Virus record (IMG/VR): IMGVR_UViG_3300036979_000438
Span: 1-48,774 of that record
Length of the DNA: 48,774 bases
Reading direction: 5' to 3' (one strand)
Source: a virus
A program made the position numbers and the translations under genes. Positions within the stretch are counted from its first letter, which is position 1. Each line of letters starts with the position of its first letter. The notes under the pieces are model-generated. The model was not told the origin of the DNA, did no database searches, and saw nothing but the letters and a program-made list of their open reading frames with translations. Below, in pieces: positions 26,371-33,088 of this stretch.

Positions 26371-27747
26371 CTACCTGCCCTGACCGAACCGTCTGCGGTA
26401 TCCCACGCCACCAATGCTAAGGCGCTTTCCGACGACACTTTCGACCGATGCTGCTCGGGCCTGTTCAGGCAGCAGCTCAGAGACAGCGTGGACGAGCGCA
26501 TCCATCCGGTCGGGCGAAATCTTGTCGCCCCTCGTCCACGACACCATCTGTGATTCCAACTGTGGGAAGTAGCCGACATGATGGACGCGACCGAGTTCGT
26601 ACTTGGCTGCGACAGGTTCGGCGCGTTCACCCTTTGACTTCGATGCACGGACTTTCAGGACCGGGACGTCAGGGTCGATCGACTGGATGACGGCACGCAC
26701 CATGTCCCCACCCTGGTTGGCCTCGACAACGATCTTCTCGGCACCGAACTGCTTGAACGCTTCGACAGCCCGTTTGCCCCATTGTTCCGGGCGTCCACGC
26801 ACCGACACGTCGGCTAGGACAGCGCACTCTGCGCCACGGGTCACCATGCGAGGACCGGCAGCGACGATGATCCCAGCTTCGGCGGTGACTTCACCGGGAG
26901 GGTCCACACCGACAATGGTGCGCCAGTCACGTTTGTCCTCGTAGATCGGCCAACGGTGTGACTCGATCGTCTCCATCGTCCACAGGGCACCCTCAACAGA
27001 CTCCAACCACTCGCCCTGAAGTTCCTGCCGGCCGAGGCTGGTGCCTTCATAACGGTCGATGACAGCGGCGATGAACGACGGCGCAAGGTGGGCGATGTTG
27101 TCGTAGGTCGAACCTTTCGTCATCACCGTGTTCGACTGTTCAGCGAGAGCCCTAAGCCAAGGTAGAGGTTTAGGGGTTGTCGTAATCAGTAGTCGAGGGT
27201 GAGGGCCGAGACGTAGGCCGAGCAGCAGGTTGTCCAAGGCTTCTTCGCCTTTCTTCCATGCTGCGGTTTCTTCGGCCCATGCGAGGTCGTGCTGTGGGCC
27301 TCGGAGACGGTCAGGTTCGTCTGCCGAGTAGAGCGTTGCGACTGCTCCGGTGTGGAACGTGATTCGTCGTTTCGACGGTTCGTACTCGGGGCGTTCATGG
27401 TGCGGGAACACCGACATGATCCCCGACTCGCCTTCCACGATGACGTCACGGCCGTCACCGGAAGTCGGTGCGACCAACGCAATACGGTGGGCGCGTCGGG
27501 CATCGACGTTCGACCGCACCCACTCTGCGCCGGCACGGGTCTTTCCGGTTCCTCGCCCACCCAGGAAGAACCAATGGTCCCATTCGCCACCGGGCTCGAA
27601 CTGGCAGGGGCGACCCCAAAACGTCCAGTCGAACACCAGCTTGGCAGCTTCCTCGTCGGACAGCTTGGAGAGCATCGTCTCCCACTCGCCGGACTCTGCG
27701 AGGCGTTGCGCGAGGGACCGTGTTTCGTTGGAGCTGGCGAGCGCCAT
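26371..27747 (-). CDS. Terminase, large subunit
   Basis: A 458-aa DNA-packaging motor. The Walker A motif is GGRGTGKT at residues 63-70, a Walker B with catalytic acid is in DLAWAEETAAW, and a coupling-type ITTTPKPLPWLR segment follows. The nuclease domain has acidic VGVDPPG, IVVEANQGGDMVRAVI and RMDALVHAVSEL, as in RNase H-fold terminases. It heads the leftward late genes. No small subunit is adjacent; the HTH protein at 43186 is one candidate. Confidence 0.95.
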   Translation of the reverse strand: MALASSNETRSLAQRLAESGEWETMLSKLSDEEAAKLVFDWTFWGRPCQFEPGGEWDHWFFLGGRGTGKTRAGAEWVRSNVDARRAHRIALVAPTSGDGRDVIVEGESGIMSVFPHHERPEYEPSKRRITFHTGAVATLYSADEPDRLRGPQHDLAWAEETAAWKKGEEALDNLLLGLRLGPHPRLLITTTPKPLPWLRALAEQSNTVMTKGSTYDNIAHLAPSFIAAVIDRYEGTSLGRQELQGEWLESVEGALWTMETIESHRWPIYEDKRDWRTIVGVDPPGEVTAEAGIIVAAGPRMVTRGAECAVLADVSVRGRPEQWGKRAVEAFKQFGAEKIVVEANQGGDMVRAVIQSIDPDVPVLKVRASKSKGERAEPVAAKYELGRVHHVGYFPQLESQMVSWTRGDKISPDRMDALVHAVSELLPEQARAASVESVVGKRLSIGGVGYRRRFGQGR

Positions 27748-27751
27748 CCGG

Positions 27752-28048
27752 TCAGGACCCCAGGTTCGTTGTCTCTAGGGCGCGTCGGCGGGCGATGCGG
27801 CGACGGTACGACTGTCGTTCGACTCCGGTCATGCCACCCCACACACCCTCATGGATGCGTTCTTCCAGGGCGTAGTTGAGGCAGTCGTCCTTGACGGCGC
27901 AGTCAGCACAGATCGACTTTGCGCCTTTGGCCTTACGGTCGTCGCTGTGAAACAGGTCGGGCCCGTAGTTCTTGCACGCAGCAAACTGCATCCACTTGTG
28001 GTCCGTCGCCTTCTTCGGCGGTTTCGGTGCCCGTCGCTTAGTCGGCAT
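27752..28048 (-). CDS. WhiB-family iron-sulphur transcriptional regulator
   Basis: A 98-aa protein. Four cysteines fit a 4Fe-4S cluster: FAACKN, then CADCAVKDDC. The WhiB turn is present as GVWGGMT, followed by a basic C-terminus (ERQSYRRRIARRRA) for DNA contact. The ATG at 28048 starts a domain of normal WhiB length; the longer frame adds Arg-rich shadow sequence. Phage WhiB proteins can bind the host sigma-A complex and change host expression. It sits just before the terminase gene. Confidence 0.9.
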   Translation of the reverse strand: MPTKRRAPKPPKKATDHKWMQFAACKNYGPDLFHSDDRKAKGAKSICADCAVKDDCLNYALEERIHEGVWGGMTGVERQSYRRRIARRRALETTNLGS

Positions 28049-28328
28049 GGTTGTCCCCAACGCTTGTCGTCGTGTCCTCGGCCAGCATCTCGGCCCTGTC
28101 GTGGGCGTCGAGCAGCGCGTCCACAAGGCTGTGGACAGAACCGGCCGGCATTACGAAGTATGCCTCCGAGCTTGCTGCGAACTCGGGGATGGACACATGG
28201 AAGAACGGGACGCTGCTGACCTTGATCGCTACTTCTGCCTGTGGGTGACCATCGACGTGGGTGAGGGTCGGGTAGCAGGACACGGCGACGACAGCGTGGG
28301 CGTCCTGGGGGATCGGCTGGGGCTGCAT
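28038..28328 (-). CDS. Hypothetical protein downstream of SSB
   Basis: A 96-aa protein whose ATG overlaps the SSB stop (TGATG). It is a mixed alpha/beta protein (HAVVAVSCYPTLTHV, VAIKVSSVPFFHVSI) with a helical C-terminus (HSLVDALLDAHDRAEMLAED). No family recognised. Its end overlaps the WhiB start by 11 bases, so SSB, this gene and WhiB are coupled. Confidence 0.55.
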   Translation of the reverse strand: MQPQPIPQDAHAVVAVSCYPTLTHVDGHPQAEVAIKVSSVPFFHVSIPEFAASSEAYFVMPAGSVHSLVDALLDAHDRAEMLAEDTTTSVGDNHAD

Positions 28329-28738
28329 CAGAACGGTTCGGTCCCACCCGAGTAGCCGCCACCGTCGCCGCCGTTGCTGGCGGTCTTGGTGATTTCTGCG
28401 ATTGCCCACCGCAGCGACGGGGCCACGTCGTCAGCGACGACCTCGACCCGGTACTGCTTCTTGCCGTCCTCACCTTCCCAGGAACGCTTGGAGAGCCGGC
28501 CGACGACGATGACACGGGTTCCTCTAGTGACGGACTCCATGACGTTCTCTGCGAGGTCGCGCCAGCACACGACGTCGTGGAACTCGGGTTCGCCGTTCTC
28601 CCATTGGCCGGTGTGTTCGTTCTTCTGCCGCTTGTTGATCGCAACGCTGAACGTCACCCGGTTCTGTCCACCCTGGGTGACCTTGAACTCGGGGTCGCGT
28701 GTCACGTTGCCGGTCAGTCGTACTTCGGCGTCGTTCAT
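28328..28738 (-). CDS. ssb: Single-stranded DNA-binding protein
   Basis: A 136-aa OB-fold protein. It shows the SSB pattern: EVRLTGNVTRDPEFKVTQGG, TFSVAINKRQKN, FHDVVCWRDLAENVMESVTRG, TRVIVVGRLSKRSWE and YRVEVVADDVAPSLRWA. The Gly-rich tail is short and ends GGTEPF, so only the terminal Pro-Phe of the usual acidic tip is kept. The ATG at 28738 gives the canonical length. It would coat phage replication intermediates. Confidence 0.9.
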   Translation of the reverse strand: MNDAEVRLTGNVTRDPEFKVTQGGQNRVTFSVAINKRQKNEHTGQWENGEPEFHDVVCWRDLAENVMESVTRGTRVIVVGRLSKRSWEGEDGKKQYRVEVVADDVAPSLRWAIAEITKTASNGGDGGGYSGGTEPF

Positions 28739-28941
28739 GTCTGCTCCTGTGTGTCTGCCCGCACGAACCATGCGTCCGGGTGTGCTTTCTGAACGGTGGT
28801 CACCATGTCGGTGAGCGTGTCGAACGGTCCGAACCGTTCCAGCTCCCAGCCGTCACCGTCTACGACGACGACCCGCCACGGGTCCTCTACGACGTGGGCC
28901 TTTGCGGACTGATGGGCGGGGGTTATCTGCCGAGTGCCCAT
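28735..28941 (-). CDS. Hypothetical protein upstream of SSB
   Basis: A 68-aa protein starting MGTRQITPAHQS and ending in an ATGA overlap with SSB. The core WRVVVVDGDGWELERFGPFDTLTDMV looks like a small alpha/beta domain. Function unknown; coupling to SSB suggests a DNA-metabolism or accessory role. Confidence 0.5.
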   Translation of the reverse strand: MGTRQITPAHQSAKAHVVEDPWRVVVVDGDGWELERFGPFDTLTDMVTTVQKAHPDAWFVRADTQEQT

Positions 28942-29066
28942 TTGACGGTGACGATGATGGTGGCGATCGTGAAACAGGTCAGGGCGAGCAGGACCAGCAT
29001 GGCGAGTAGGCCGATGAGGCATCCTTGGGCCGACGACTGCGGTTCGGGAGTCGAGTTGGGCTGCAT
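28923..29066 (-). CDS. Micro membrane protein, 47 aa
   Basis: A short frame, ATG at 29066 to TAA at 28923. The protein has a polar N-terminus (MQPNSTPEPQSSAQG), one strong transmembrane segment of about 25 residues (CLIGLLAMLVLLALTCFTIA and onward) and a short basic end (KWALGR). Its end overlaps the next gene's start by 19 bases, which fits real, coupled translation. Confidence 0.5.
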   Translation of the reverse strand: MQPNSTPEPQSSAQGCLIGLLAMLVLLALTCFTIATIIVTVKWALGR

Positions 29067-29075
29067 CACGCCACC

Positions 29076-29315
29076 TTAGCCGACCGGAGGCTGCTCGTCT
29101 TGGGTCCAGTTGATGACACCGAACTCGACCAGCGCGTTCACCGTTGCGATGACGATGGGTGGGACGACTTCTGCGATCGACAACTCGGCCTCGGTGCCGT
29201 CCGGTGACAACATGACTTTCATCGGGTTGTCGTTGATGGCGTTCATCATGTCCTGGTTGCCCATGACTTTGGCGATGAGCATGTCGGGGCTGAGTTCTCG
29301 GAGTTCTTCGGTCAT
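29076..29315 (-). CDS. Hypothetical acidic protein
   Basis: A 79-aa protein with an AGGAG site before its ATG, which overlaps the methyltransferase stop (ATGA). It begins MTEELRELSPDMLIAKVMGN, has an SIAEVVPPIVIATVNALVEFG helix region, and ends polar. Not recognised. Confidence 0.5.
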   Translation of the reverse strand: MTEELRELSPDMLIAKVMGNQDMMNAINDNPMKVMLSPDGTEAELSIAEVVPPIVIATVNALVEFGVINWTQDEQPPVG

Positions 29316-29911
29316 TTGGGGCTCCTAAAGACGAGCAAGGTACTCAGGTTTCGGCGGGCGTGGACCTGGCGACGTCCGGGTGGTTGAGGGCGGGGCCGGC
29401 CGACGTGTTCAAGCCTGTCCACAAGGTCAAGGTTGAGGGTGAACGCATGGTTGAGGGTCAGGTGGGTTCCGGGCCAGAGTTTGCCGCTTGAGACGTAGTC
29501 CTGGCATTTGACCAAGATGTTGCTGCGAGGTTTGACGACCCGTGCAACTTCGGTGAGCCCGTCGTTGATGAGCTGCTGGACACCGGCTGGGGTGGTTGGG
29601 GCGTCGGTGAGGCCGAACCTGTCGTGGAGTTCGGGGATTGTGGTGGTCTTGCGGCCTCCTACGGAGACGTATGGGGGGTCGTAGACGGCGGCGTCGAACG
29701 TCCCTGGGTCGTAGGGGAGGTTGCGGAAGTCGGTGCCGTCAAGCCGTAGGTCGTGGACGGTGAGTGCTTTGGGTTGCCAGACGGTCCACCACAGGCCACG
29801 GCCGAACGTGGGGTCGAGGACATGGTCGTCGGCTTTGAGGTAGCCGAGGACTGCCATGTCTGCGATGAGATGGCCGTTGGTGCGCCAAGTGTCAGCAGCG
29901 AGGACGGTCAC
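29312..29911 (-). CDS. DNA methyltransferase (DPPY type)
   Basis: A 199-aa protein, GTG start in a GTGA overlap with the gene before it. An AdoMet-type motif I, VLDPTFGRGLWW, is near residue 34, and the catalytic motif, VYDPPYVSVGG, is near 80. The order I before IV and the DPPY form point to an alpha/gamma-type N6-adenine or related amino-methyltransferase. It is short, with little room for a target-recognition domain. It is different from the two beta-class enzymes in this window. Confidence 0.7.
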   Translation of the reverse strand: MTVLAADTWRTNGHLIADMAVLGYLKADDHVLDPTFGRGLWWTVWQPKALTVHDLRLDGTDFRNLPYDPGTFDAAVYDPPYVSVGGRKTTTIPELHDRFGLTDAPTTPAGVQQLINDGLTEVARVVKPRSNILVKCQDYVSSGKLWPGTHLTLNHAFTLNLDLVDRLEHVGRPRPQPPGRRQVHARRNLSTLLVFRSPK

Positions 29912-30102
29912 GCGCTGGTATCCACAAGTTCCCACAGCGCCTTGTCGGAGCGCCTGTGGCCCCCTGCCGGCACCGTCTGACCGTTCACGTCACGGTGGGC
30001 TTCGATCGCAGCACGCAACCTCTCAAGGTCGTTGCGGAGCCGTGCGATCGTGGCGTCCTTCTCGTTGATGCTCATTCGGAGCATGTAGAGCTCGTCATTC
30101 AT
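29908..30102 (-). CDS. Small coiled-coil protein of the 'LW-tail' family
   Basis: A 64-aa protein. A heptad-like helix (MNDELYMLRMSINEKDATIA) leads into LRAAIEAHRDV, then a linker and a C-terminal SDKALWELVDT. The same layout (L..AI..H[RQ] followed by a [DN]xxLW end) recurs in genes at 30214, 31676 and 32172. Function unknown. Confidence 0.6.
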   Translation of the reverse strand: MNDELYMLRMSINEKDATIARLRNDLERLRAAIEAHRDVNGQTVPAGGHRRSDKALWELVDTSA

Positions 30103-30217
30103 CGAACTCTCCCCCCTGGTCGTCGTAGTTCTTTGCGGCCCATGCGACAGCAGCACCAAAACCGACGACGACGACTGCTACAACAACGATAGCAACGTAG
30201 ACGATGGCGGGCGTCAT
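30095..30217 (-). CDS. Micro membrane protein, 40 aa
   Basis: A short frame with its ATG in the stop of the upstream gene (ATGA) and its end overlapping the next start by 8 bases. The protein is one hydrophobic helix (MTPAIVYVAIVVVAVVVVG, then FGAAVAWAA) with an acidic tail (DDQGGEFDE). Overlaps on both sides argue that it is translated. Confidence 0.5.
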   Translation of the reverse strand: MTPAIVYVAIVVVAVVVVGFGAAVAWAAKNYDDQGGEFDE

Positions 30218-30507
30218 TCTGTGTCCTCCATCATCGCCGGCCGTGCCAACGGGGCTTCCGCAGCGAGAGACGGGGTGTCGGGGGTGTCGTCGGCGTAGAT
30301 CGAGCGGTCAGTCACCTGGGCCCACAGCCGCATGTTGGCGTCGGAAACTGACCGGAACGAGTGGTAGTGGTAGCCGCGACCGACGTCGAACCTGTGAGTG
30401 CGGATCGCAGCTTCGAGCTGGGCGATCCGTGCCTGTTCCGGGGTCTGTTCGACCTGTTCGGTGTCTTTGACGGTCCTGGTGGACAGGTCAGATGGATTCT
30501 GCTGCAC
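30214..30507 (-). CDS. 'LW-tail' family protein with acidic extension
   Basis: A 97-aa protein with a GTG start. It carries the paralogue-family signature, ARIAQLEAAIRTHRFD followed by DANMRLWAQV, and then a longer Pro/Ala/Glu tail. The middle is rich in His and Tyr (GRGYHYHSF). It overlaps both neighbours. Confidence 0.55.
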   Translation of the reverse strand: MQQNPSDLSTRTVKDTEQVEQTPEQARIAQLEAAIRTHRFDVGRGYHYHSFRSVSDANMRLWAQVTDRSIYADDTPDTPSLAAEAPLARPAMMEDTE

Positions 30508-30748
30508 GGACCCTCCGTTTCGCTTCTCGTAGGAGCTGGTCCCACACGGCCGGATGGTTTGCCCTGACCCATGCTGCGGCTTGGGTGGCGGCGATGCCTT
30601 GGGCTTTCGAGTGGAACACGACCGACGACTTCGGGTTGTTGCGATGCAGCTTCATGTAGTCCGAGTTCGCCTGTTTGCAGTCAGGGCAGCGGCACCCTTT
30701 GTTGTAGGTGGCCCGTGAGAACGGCATGTTGTACGGGTGTTCGCTCAT
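30488..30748 (-). CDS. Small zinc-binding protein (GCRCPDC motif)
   Basis: An 86-aa protein with YNKGCRCPDCKQANSDYMKLHR near the N-terminus, a compact CxCxxC cluster with downstream His often seen in small actinobacteriophage proteins. The C-terminal half is helical (AATQAAAWVRANHPAVWDQL, then a basic helix). It may bind nucleic acid. Coupled by ATGA to the following methyltransferase gene. Confidence 0.55.
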   Translation of the reverse strand: MSEHPYNMPFSRATYNKGCRCPDCKQANSDYMKLHRNNPKSSVVFHSKAQGIAATQAAAWVRANHPAVWDQLLREAKRRVRAAESI

Positions 30749-31503
30749 ACGGCATCACCTAGAGGCAGCACTTCCTGTGCAAGCCGAGCTACGGCAGCTT
30801 CGCAGTACCGTTCGTCAAGTTCGATGCCAATGGCTTTGCGGCCAAGGTTCTTTGCCACTCTGAGCGTTGTCCCTGTTCCCATGAACGGGTCAAGCACGGT
30901 CTGTGCCGACGAGTAGAGCGACATACATCGGCCGACAAGCTGTTCAGGGAACGTGGCCCCATGCTTGTGCTGCGACTTCGACGGCGCGATGCGCCAGATG
31001 TTGTCAAGGTTGCCACGCTCGAACGATGCGTCTGCGAACTGTCTGACCTTGGGGTCGTCGTTCTCGAAGATCAGTACGAGTTCAGCGACCGAGTTCATCG
31101 TCCGGTCTTTCATCGCAGGCTGACCATGCCCTTTGTCCCACACGACGAGTTCCTTGAACGTATCTGCGTGAGCGCCAAGCAGTCTGGCGACGGCACTTTT
31201 GTTGCCGGTCGCGACTTGCACGTTCCAGCAGACAGCCCGTGCAACTGATAGGGCCGTTGTGAGAACGTCGTCGGTGAGTTGCAGGTACTCGTCGGGATGC
31301 AGGTTGTCGCTGTACGTCCCGTACTTCGTGGAGAACTCGTCGGCAACAACCTGTCGAGACACGAACCTGCGGTCCTGAGTGACACGGGTGTTGAGGTTGT
31401 ACGGCGGTGACGTGACGACAAGGTCGGCGGCAAGCTGTGGCAGGACTTCACGACAGTCGCCGTGGTAGATCGTGACGGAATCGTCCTCGTAGTAAGGCTT
31501 CAT
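30745..31503 (-). CDS. Beta-class DNA methyltransferase, paralogue of the one at 415
   Basis: A 252-aa AdoMet-dependent DNA methyltransferase with TSPPYN at residues 31-36 and DPFMGTGTT at about 205-213 (beta order). The C-terminal ~47 residues match the enzyme at 415-1155 almost residue for residue, while the middle part differs (for example FELVVWDKGHGQP-like versus RQVIVWDRGTG contexts). A different target specificity is therefore likely. Start and stop overlap both neighbours. Confidence 0.88.
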   Translation of the reverse strand: MKPYYEDDSVTIYHGDCREVLPQLAADLVVTSPPYNLNTRVTQDRRFVSRQVVADEFSTKYGTYSDNLHPDEYLQLTDDVLTTALSVARAVCWNVQVATGNKSAVARLLGAHADTFKELVVWDKGHGQPAMKDRTMNSVAELVLIFENDDPKVRQFADASFERGNLDNIWRIAPSKSQHKHGATFPEQLVGRCMSLYSSAQTVLDPFMGTGTTLRVAKNLGRKAIGIELDERYCEAAVARLAQEVLPLGDAV

Positions 31504-31679
31504 TGGTCACCGTCCAGCAGGTCGGCAGCAGCCTGGACTGCTTGGGCGCCTGCGGTCAGGTTCTCATGCCAGCCGCACACCAAAGCGGTCCCGTCGGGGT
31601 AGGTGCGACATTCTTTGCAGCCCCGGACGTCGATCGCGACCCACCTGGGGACAAGTTCCAGGTTCACGCTGTTGCTCAT
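31500..31679 (-). CDS. Small cysteine-containing protein
   Basis: A 59-aa protein, ATG in an ATGA overlap with the gene before it. GCKECRTYPDGTALVCGWH offers three Cys and a His as a likely zinc site; the C-terminus is a helix (GAQAVQAAADLLDG). Function unknown. Confidence 0.5.
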   Translation of the reverse strand: MSNSVNLELVPRWVAIDVRGCKECRTYPDGTALVCGWHENLTAGAQAVQAAADLLDGDQ

Positions 31680-31885
31680 TGGTTGGTTCCTTCCAAGTTG
31701 CCCCATAGGGCTTTGTCGTTCGCCGTTGGTTGCCCGGTGTGGGAGGCACGGTGGATGCTGATGGCCGAATGGAGCCGACCGAGCTCGTCAGCAGCGAGCC
31801 GGAGCAGGTCGGCGTCGTCATCTATCTGCAACCCCGCCTGGACGTGGTCTGCGACGTGACGCAACCGGACCTGCAACGCTTTCAT
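31676..31885 (-). CDS. 'LW-tail' family small protein
   Basis: A 69-aa protein. An N-terminal helix (LQVRLRHVADHVQAG ... LLRLAADELGRL) leads into LHSAISIHRASHTG and ends NDKALWGNLEG. It belongs to the same paralogue family as the genes at 29908, 30214 and 32172. Overlaps neighbours by ATGA at both ends. Confidence 0.6.
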   Translation of the reverse strand: MKALQVRLRHVADHVQAGLQIDDDADLLRLAADELGRLHSAISIHRASHTGQPTANDKALWGNLEGTNQ

Positions 31886-32175
31886 GGGTCCTGACGGTCG
31901 ATGGCCCGCATCACGTTCGCCGCGTCAGCGAGGACGGGTCCGATGGTGTCCACAGCGTCTTGTGGAAGAACCTCGATGACCTGGTCTAACGCAGCAGCCA
32001 ACCAGCCTGCGTCATGCCCTGACGCTTCCACAGCGTCGAGTACGGAGACGTACTCGCGAACGGCGGTACAGAGGGCTTCAACAAACCCGCAGTCCACATG
32101 GGCGCATCCTTCGCCGCACGACAACGCGTTCCCTGCCCGGAACTGCAAATCCCACACCTGGGTCGAAGTTCTCAT
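31882..32175 (-). CDS. Hypothetical protein with cysteine-rich N-terminus
   Basis: A 97-aa protein starting MRTSTQVWDLQFRAGN in an ATGA overlap. It has CGEGCAHVDCG (three or four Cys and a His), then a helical body (FVEALCTAVREYVSVLDAV, AAALDQVIEVLP). Not recognised. Confidence 0.5.
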   Translation of the reverse strand: MRTSTQVWDLQFRAGNALSCGEGCAHVDCGFVEALCTAVREYVSVLDAVEASGHDAGWLAAALDQVIEVLPQDAVDTIGPVLADAANVMRAIDRQDP

Positions 32176-32387
32176 CGTCCGACCAGCTTCCACAGGACAC
32201 GGTCCGACCCCGTGAAAGCCACCCGTTCGGCTTTGTCTGCCGCAACATGCCGCTGATGGTCCTTGATCGCGTCCTCCAACTCTGCGACCCGAACCTCCGC
32301 AACCCTCGCCCGCAGCTCCCAAAACTCCGACCTGCGCCGGCACCCCTCCAACGCCTCCGACAACTCAGCCCTCGAAACCACACTCAC
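32172..32387 (-). CDS. 'LW-tail' family small coiled-coil protein
   Basis: A 71-aa protein with a GTG start. It is helical throughout (RAELSEALEGCRRRSEFWEL) with VAELEDAIKDHQRH and a C-terminal SDRVLWKLVGR, the fourth copy of the family layout. It is coupled to the RHH regulator gene before it (stop/start overlap). Confidence 0.6.
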   Translation of the reverse strand: MSVVSRAELSEALEGCRRRSEFWELRARVAEVRVAELEDAIKDHQRHVAADKAERVAFTGSDRVLWKLVGR

Positions 32388-32569
32388 CGAGGACCACCCC
32401 CCACCACAGCCTGCTCCATCAACCGACGCAACGCCGACGACCTCGACCGCCCCATCGACACCGCAACCTCGTCAAACTGACGGATCAAGTCAGGGGACGC
32501 ATAGAACGTCACCAAGCGATCCTTATTGCCGTCCTGGGCCTTCGCACCAGCCTGCACCTTGCGTTCCAC
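32384..32569 (-). CDS. Ribbon-helix-helix transcriptional regulator
   Basis: A 61-aa protein. The core RLVTFYASPDLIRQFDEVAV then SMGRSRSSALRRLMEQAV is a typical CopG/Arc-type strand-helix-helix: residues RLVTFYA form the DNA-contacting strand and GRSRSSALRRL the second helix. I chose the GTG at 32569, five bases after GGAG; a TTG 24 bases upstream would add unrelated residues and lie inside an operator repeat. It is the first gene of the leftward transcript. Three 17-bp repeats lie over its promoter, so it probably represses itself and the genes behind it. Confidence 0.75.
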   Translation of the reverse strand: MERKVQAGAKAQDGNKDRLVTFYASPDLIRQFDEVAVSMGRSRSSALRRLMEQAVVGGGPR

Positions 32570-32586
32570 ACACACTCCAAATCGCT

Positions 32587-32657
32587 CTAGCAAACCTCTA
32601 TCACACCATGATAGACAAACACTAGCAAACCTCTATCATGCTAGCAAACCTCTATCA
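32587..32657. repeat. Three 17-bp direct repeats, probable operator
   Basis: CTAGCAAACCTCTATCA occurs exactly at 32587-32603, 32622-32638 and 32641-32657. Between copies 1 and 2 there is an inverted half (TGATAGA, 32609-32615) facing the TCTATCA end of copy 1 across 5 bases. The array begins 18 bases upstream of the RHH start codon. Confidence 0.85.
32619..32647 (-). promoter_or_regulatory. Candidate leftward early promoter
   Basis: On the minus strand a -35 TTGCTA (32647-32642) and a -10 TAGTGT (32624-32619) are 17 bases apart. The -35 lies in operator copy 3, and the -10 overlaps the end of copy 2. A second match at 17-base spacing (TTGCTA in copy 2, TGTGAT) is possible. Either way, a protein on the repeats would block polymerase. 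Confidence 0.5.
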
Positions 32658-33088
32658 CCCCCCAACCCACGCAAGAACACCCACACAGCTAGCTGGTCCT
32701 TATGGGTGGTGGCTGCGGGTCGGGTCCGGGTTCGCGGGTGCGCGAGGCCGGACGACCCCGTGCGGGCCCACACAGCCCCGGAGACGGGCCCGAGCTCACG
32801 GGCGCACCGACCCTACCGGGCCCGAGCTCGACGCTCACACAGGACCACACAGGACGACACAGCGATGCGAGCTCACGGCCGCGGTTGGGTGCGCGGGGTT
32901 GGGTTGGGTGCGCTGTGTGGGTGGCGGGGCGTGAGGGTTGGTGCGGGTGGCCGCGGGGTTGTGTGTGAGTGTACCGGGTTGGGTGCGCGGGGTTGTGTGT
33001 GGGCGCGCCGGCGCGGCTGTGTGTGTCCTGGGTTGGGTGCCGGCTGGCGCGGTTTTTGTCCAGCTTGGGCGGTTGCCGGCGCGGGTAG
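32658..33088 (+). other. Non-coding GC-rich spacer with G/T-rich strand and G-quadruplex potential
   Basis: No supported gene. The left part carries GAGCTC-containing modules. From about 32880 to 33065 the plus strand is strikingly G- and T-rich, with repeated GGTTGGG and GTTGTGTGTG runs. At 32919-32947 four G-runs (GGG, GGGG, GGG, GGG) with loops of 4, 5 and 7 bases fit a canonical G-quadruplex. It separates divergent leftward and rightward transcription. The apparent long frames here are shadows. Confidence 0.5.

Noticed and set aside
32587-32657. CRISPR-like array (three repeats)
   Set aside because: Only three 17-bp units with unequal spacers of 18 and 2 bases, directly over a promoter; this is an operator.
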